NCBI RefSeq assembly: GCF_014697545.1
Contig: NZ_JACJSA010000014.1
Coordinates: forward strand, 1 to 64,000
Source: Oscillatoria sp. FACHB-1407
GTDB lineage: Bacteria; Cyanobacteriota; Cyanobacteriia; Elainellales; Elainellaceae
Direction: 5' to 3'
Length of the DNA: 64,000 bases
In this document: in pieces, positions 61,939-64,000 of the stretch
Numbering within the stretch: the first letter of the stretch is position 1
How the letters are laid out: each line of letters opens with the position of its first letter
Position numbers and translations under genes: made by a program
The notes under the pieces: model-generated
The model's database searches: none
What the model was told of the DNA's origin: nothing
What the model saw: the letters and a program-made list of their open reading frames with translations, nothing else

Positions 61939-64000
61939 TTAGAGCCAATTTCCTAACAGAACAAACGGTGCCCAGTAATAAGGAATCATGTAATCATCCT
62001 GCTGTAGTAGGCTTACCTGCGCCCGACGCAGTGCTTCAGCTTTCGTCATTCCGGGTTGAGCCAACTGATGATAAAACTCAATCATCAACAGTGCAGTGGA
62101 GCGATCGCTCACCGACCACAACGAGGCAAGGGTACTGCGTGCTCCCGATCGCACAGCTACTCCTGCCATGCCTAATGCGGCGCGATCGTCGCCTTCTGCC
62201 GTTTGACATGCACTCAAGACTAACAGTTCGATCGGGTTAAGATTGCCTTCTCTCGTTTGCAAGAGCTGATCTAATTGTTTGACGTTGATGCGCCCATCCC
62301 AGGTCAAGATAAATGTATCATCTGCATTTGAGCTAAACTGACCATGGGTTGCAAGATGAACAATGGACGACGGAGTAGAATCAACTCGAGTTTGAAACGA
62401 GTCATTGGTAAATGATTGATCTAGAAGAACCTGAGATGGAATTTCAGCCCTGATTTGATCAATTTCAACGCTGACATTCGGCAATGGCGGAAAGTTTTCG
62501 CGAGCTTGACTCACTCCTGCCAGTAGCCCTTGTAGTCGCATCTGAGTCAGGGGTTGGGGTTGCAACAGTTGTAAACCAGGCGTGAGAACAACAGCGTAAT
62601 TTTCAATTAAATAATGCTGCCCATCATGGAGCACCGCCATTGGGATATTTCGCAGTAAGCCATCTGGCACAAACACGAGAGTCTTAATATTACTGGCTGC
62701 CAGTTGCGTTTCTACAGGACGCAGGAGTAGATTGTAGACCTGTTGAGCAGCAGGCATCCAATCTTCTAGAAAGGCAGTAGGTCTGAGCGAGTCGTAGAGT
62801 TGAGTGAGGATGCGCTCTACTTCGGTTTGAGGAAGGGAAGTTTTGTAATAACGCAGCGGTTGATTTGGCAACCCTACAATAACCGCAAACTGGGTCGGCA
62901 AAATGATCGGGTAAATGACAGCAGCGTGTGGATCAATTTGGTCAATTTCGACTGGACGAGCATTTAAACAGGCTTCTCGAAAGAAGTTATCCAATTCTGC
63001 TAACTGGAGTGCTTCAATCACCTCACGCGCTTGTTTCAGGTTTTCCTGACTCGGTTTTGCCCCCCCTCCTTCGGAAGGAGGGGTTAGGGGGGAGTGCAAC
63101 AGCAGTTCTACAAACTGTCGATAAACCGGTTCGACACCTTCTCGAAACGAAAACTGCACCTCTTGATTGATTGCGACTAAATCATGGCGGAGAGATTGCA
63201 ACGTTTTTACAGCTTCTCCATAGGCAACCGTTGCATTCTGCACATCTCCAGCAGCAGCACAGGGCTGCGTATTGTGACAAAAGATTCGTCCCAATTGCCA
63301 CTGCCACTGATAAGTCACATCAGGTGCATCAATTGACTGAGCAATTCTCAGTGCTTCCTGTGTCAACGTTTTAGCACTATCCCACTGATGTGTTATTTCA
63401 TACAGGCTTCCTAATGTGCCCAGGGCATACGACTCAGCCCGGCGATCGCCCATGCTACGCGCTTGACTAATGGCTGTTGCAAGATCCTGAGCTAAAGCAC
63501 TGAAATCAAAAGATCCTTTTGCGGCGAGTTCTGTTTGTTTGTTGCCCCATTTGATTAAGCTTTGAGCCAAGTTGATGCGAGCATAAACAGCCAGACGACC
63601 AGGAGGCAAATTGGTGATTTGGGATTGCAGTCCTGGCAGCACCTGTTGCACATCTGTCAGTCGATCGGCTTCAACCAACAAACTAAATTGAACGAGTTGG
63701 ACTTGCGTTTTGGTTGTGGCTGAAGGAGCCGTAGCTGCTGCCTGTTGATAGAACGCGAGTGCAGAATCAATTTCTCCTTGAGCGCGAGTTGTGTTGCCCA
63801 AACTGAGCAAGATCCCACTGATATTAGTTGCAGATTCAGGAGAATTATCCTGGAGTTGGAGGGCGATCGCTAAGCTTTCTTCCAAAACGGCTCGTGATTG
63901 AGGCAGACTACCAACTAACCGCAGCATCTTGCCTAGATTTCGCAAACCAGTGACCTTGAGCCATGAATTAGGTTGGTTATGAAGGGATTGCTCAATCTGG
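61939..64000 (-). CDS. CHAT-domain TPR protein, N-terminus outside window
   Basis: The frame stays open to the right edge (QIEQSLHNQPNSWLKVTGLR precedes the first listed Met), so the gene is partial. TPR-like helices fill the first 300 residues; the CHAT caspase-like domain follows (about 360-668), with the catalytic His in VHLATHGQFSS and the Cys in LSACQTAEGD. CHAT proteases are related to caspases and to HetF of heterocystous cyanobacteria. It is upstream of DUF928 and CHASE2 in one direction. A palindromic repeat sits in frame within it. Confidence 0.93.
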   Translation of the reverse strand, partial: QIEQSLHNQPNSWLKVTGLRNLGKMLRLVGSLPQSRAVLEESLAIALQLQDNSPESATNISGILLSLGNTTRAQGEIDSALAFYQQAAATAPSATTKTQVQLVQFSLLVEADRLTDVQQVLPGLQSQITNLPPGRLAVYARINLAQSLIKWGNKQTELAAKGSFDFSALAQDLATAISQARSMGDRRAESYALGTLGSLYEITHQWDSAKTLTQEALRIAQSIDAPDVTYQWQWQLGRIFCHNTQPCAAAGDVQNATVAYGEAVKTLQSLRHDLVAINQEVQFSFREGVEPVYRQFVELLLHSPLTPPSEGGGAKPSQENLKQAREVIEALQLAELDNFFREACLNARPVEIDQIDPHAAVIYPIILPTQFAVIVGLPNQPLRYYKTSLPQTEVERILTQLYDSLRPTAFLEDWMPAAQQVYNLLLRPVETQLAASNIKTLVFVPDGLLRNIPMAVLHDGQHYLIENYAVVLTPGLQLLQPQPLTQMRLQGLLAGVSQARENFPPLPNVSVEIDQIRAEIPSQVLLDQSFTNDSFQTRVDSTPSSIVHLATHGQFSSNADDTFILTWDGRINVKQLDQLLQTREGNLNPIELLVLSACQTAEGDDRAALGMAGVAVRSGARSTLASLWSVSDRSTALLMIEFYHQLAQPGMTKAEALRRAQVSLLQQDDYMIPYYWAPFVLLGNWL
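63057..63100. repeat. In-frame palindromic repeat inside the CHAT gene
   Basis: CCCCTCCTTC-G-GAAGGAGGGG at 63063-63083 is a nearly perfect 21-base palindrome followed by TTAGGGGGGAGTGCAA. It encodes HSPLTPPSEGGGAKPSQEN on the minus strand, a stretch out of keeping with the helices on each side. Its insertion keeps the frame. This is the mobile short-repeat type whose relatives lie between genes. Confidence 0.65.

Overview
The window reads as chromosomal or large-plasmid DNA of a cyanobacterium, most likely filamentous. The palindrome GCGATCGC (HIP1) and its core occur throughout. Large GAF/PAS histidine kinases, a Ser/Thr-kinase/ATPase/histidine-kinase fusion, a DevBCA-type exporter and a CHAT/DUF928/CHASE2 group are all typical of that phylum. 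No rRNA, tRNA, CRISPR array or intact transposase gene was seen.

Layout. (1) 0-9.5 kb: an IS1-like transposase relic, then a 1583-residue GAF histidine kinase, its LuxR-type response regulator, a DsbA-fold protein with a CxxS site, and two tandem AraC-type regulators, the second truncated. (2) 9.6-17.6 kb: a LysR gene and a divergent EamA exporter, then a minus-strand run of oxidoreductases (ABM monooxygenase, two SDRs, an SMP-30-like protein, an aldo/keto reductase) facing a second LysR gene. (3) 18.4-21.5 kb: a DevBCA-like exporter. (4) 21.6-25.5 kb: a decayed stretch holding a ROK regulator relic, an AraC gene, a frameshifted membrane protein, a dehydrogenase relic, and an Lrp/AsnC gene. 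(5) 25.7-35.4 kb: two membrane di-iron desaturase/hydroxylase-like proteins, a NodB-type deacetylase/imidase, an amidohydrolase fragment, and a minus-strand SDR / two substrate-binding proteins / ATPase / permease / TIM-barrel operon behind an NtcA-like promoter. (6) 35.4-40.9 kb: alpha/beta-hydrolase, AraC, nucleotidyltransferase and several broken SDR/hydrolase genes. (7) 41.2-48.8 kb: a second kinase / response regulator / CxxS DsbA-like module. (8) 49-58.7 kb: a plus-strand set of small-molecule detoxification or redox genes (SDRs, NIPSNAP, VOC, DUF6130, epoxide hydrolase, redoxin, NmrA, FAD disulfide reductase), partly enclosed by an inverted repeat pair. (9) 58.7-64 kb: CHASE2 histidine kinase, DUF928 protein and a CHAT-TPR protein running off the right edge.

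Two themes stand out. First, sensor kinase, response regulator and monothiol DsbA-fold genes occur twice in the same order, about 41 kb apart, and in both copies the same dispersed hairpin repeat lies between the regulator and the DsbA gene. Second, many regulators (four related AraC genes, two LysR, one Lrp, one ROK relic) sit beside oxidoreductases and hydrolases in varying states of decay. This looks like an accessory region shaped by duplication, short-repeat insertion and deletion. The best candidate for an uncharacterised pathway is the 25.7-35.4 kb transporter / membrane oxygenase / deacetylase group. All functional names are inferred from motifs read by eye; no database search was possible.
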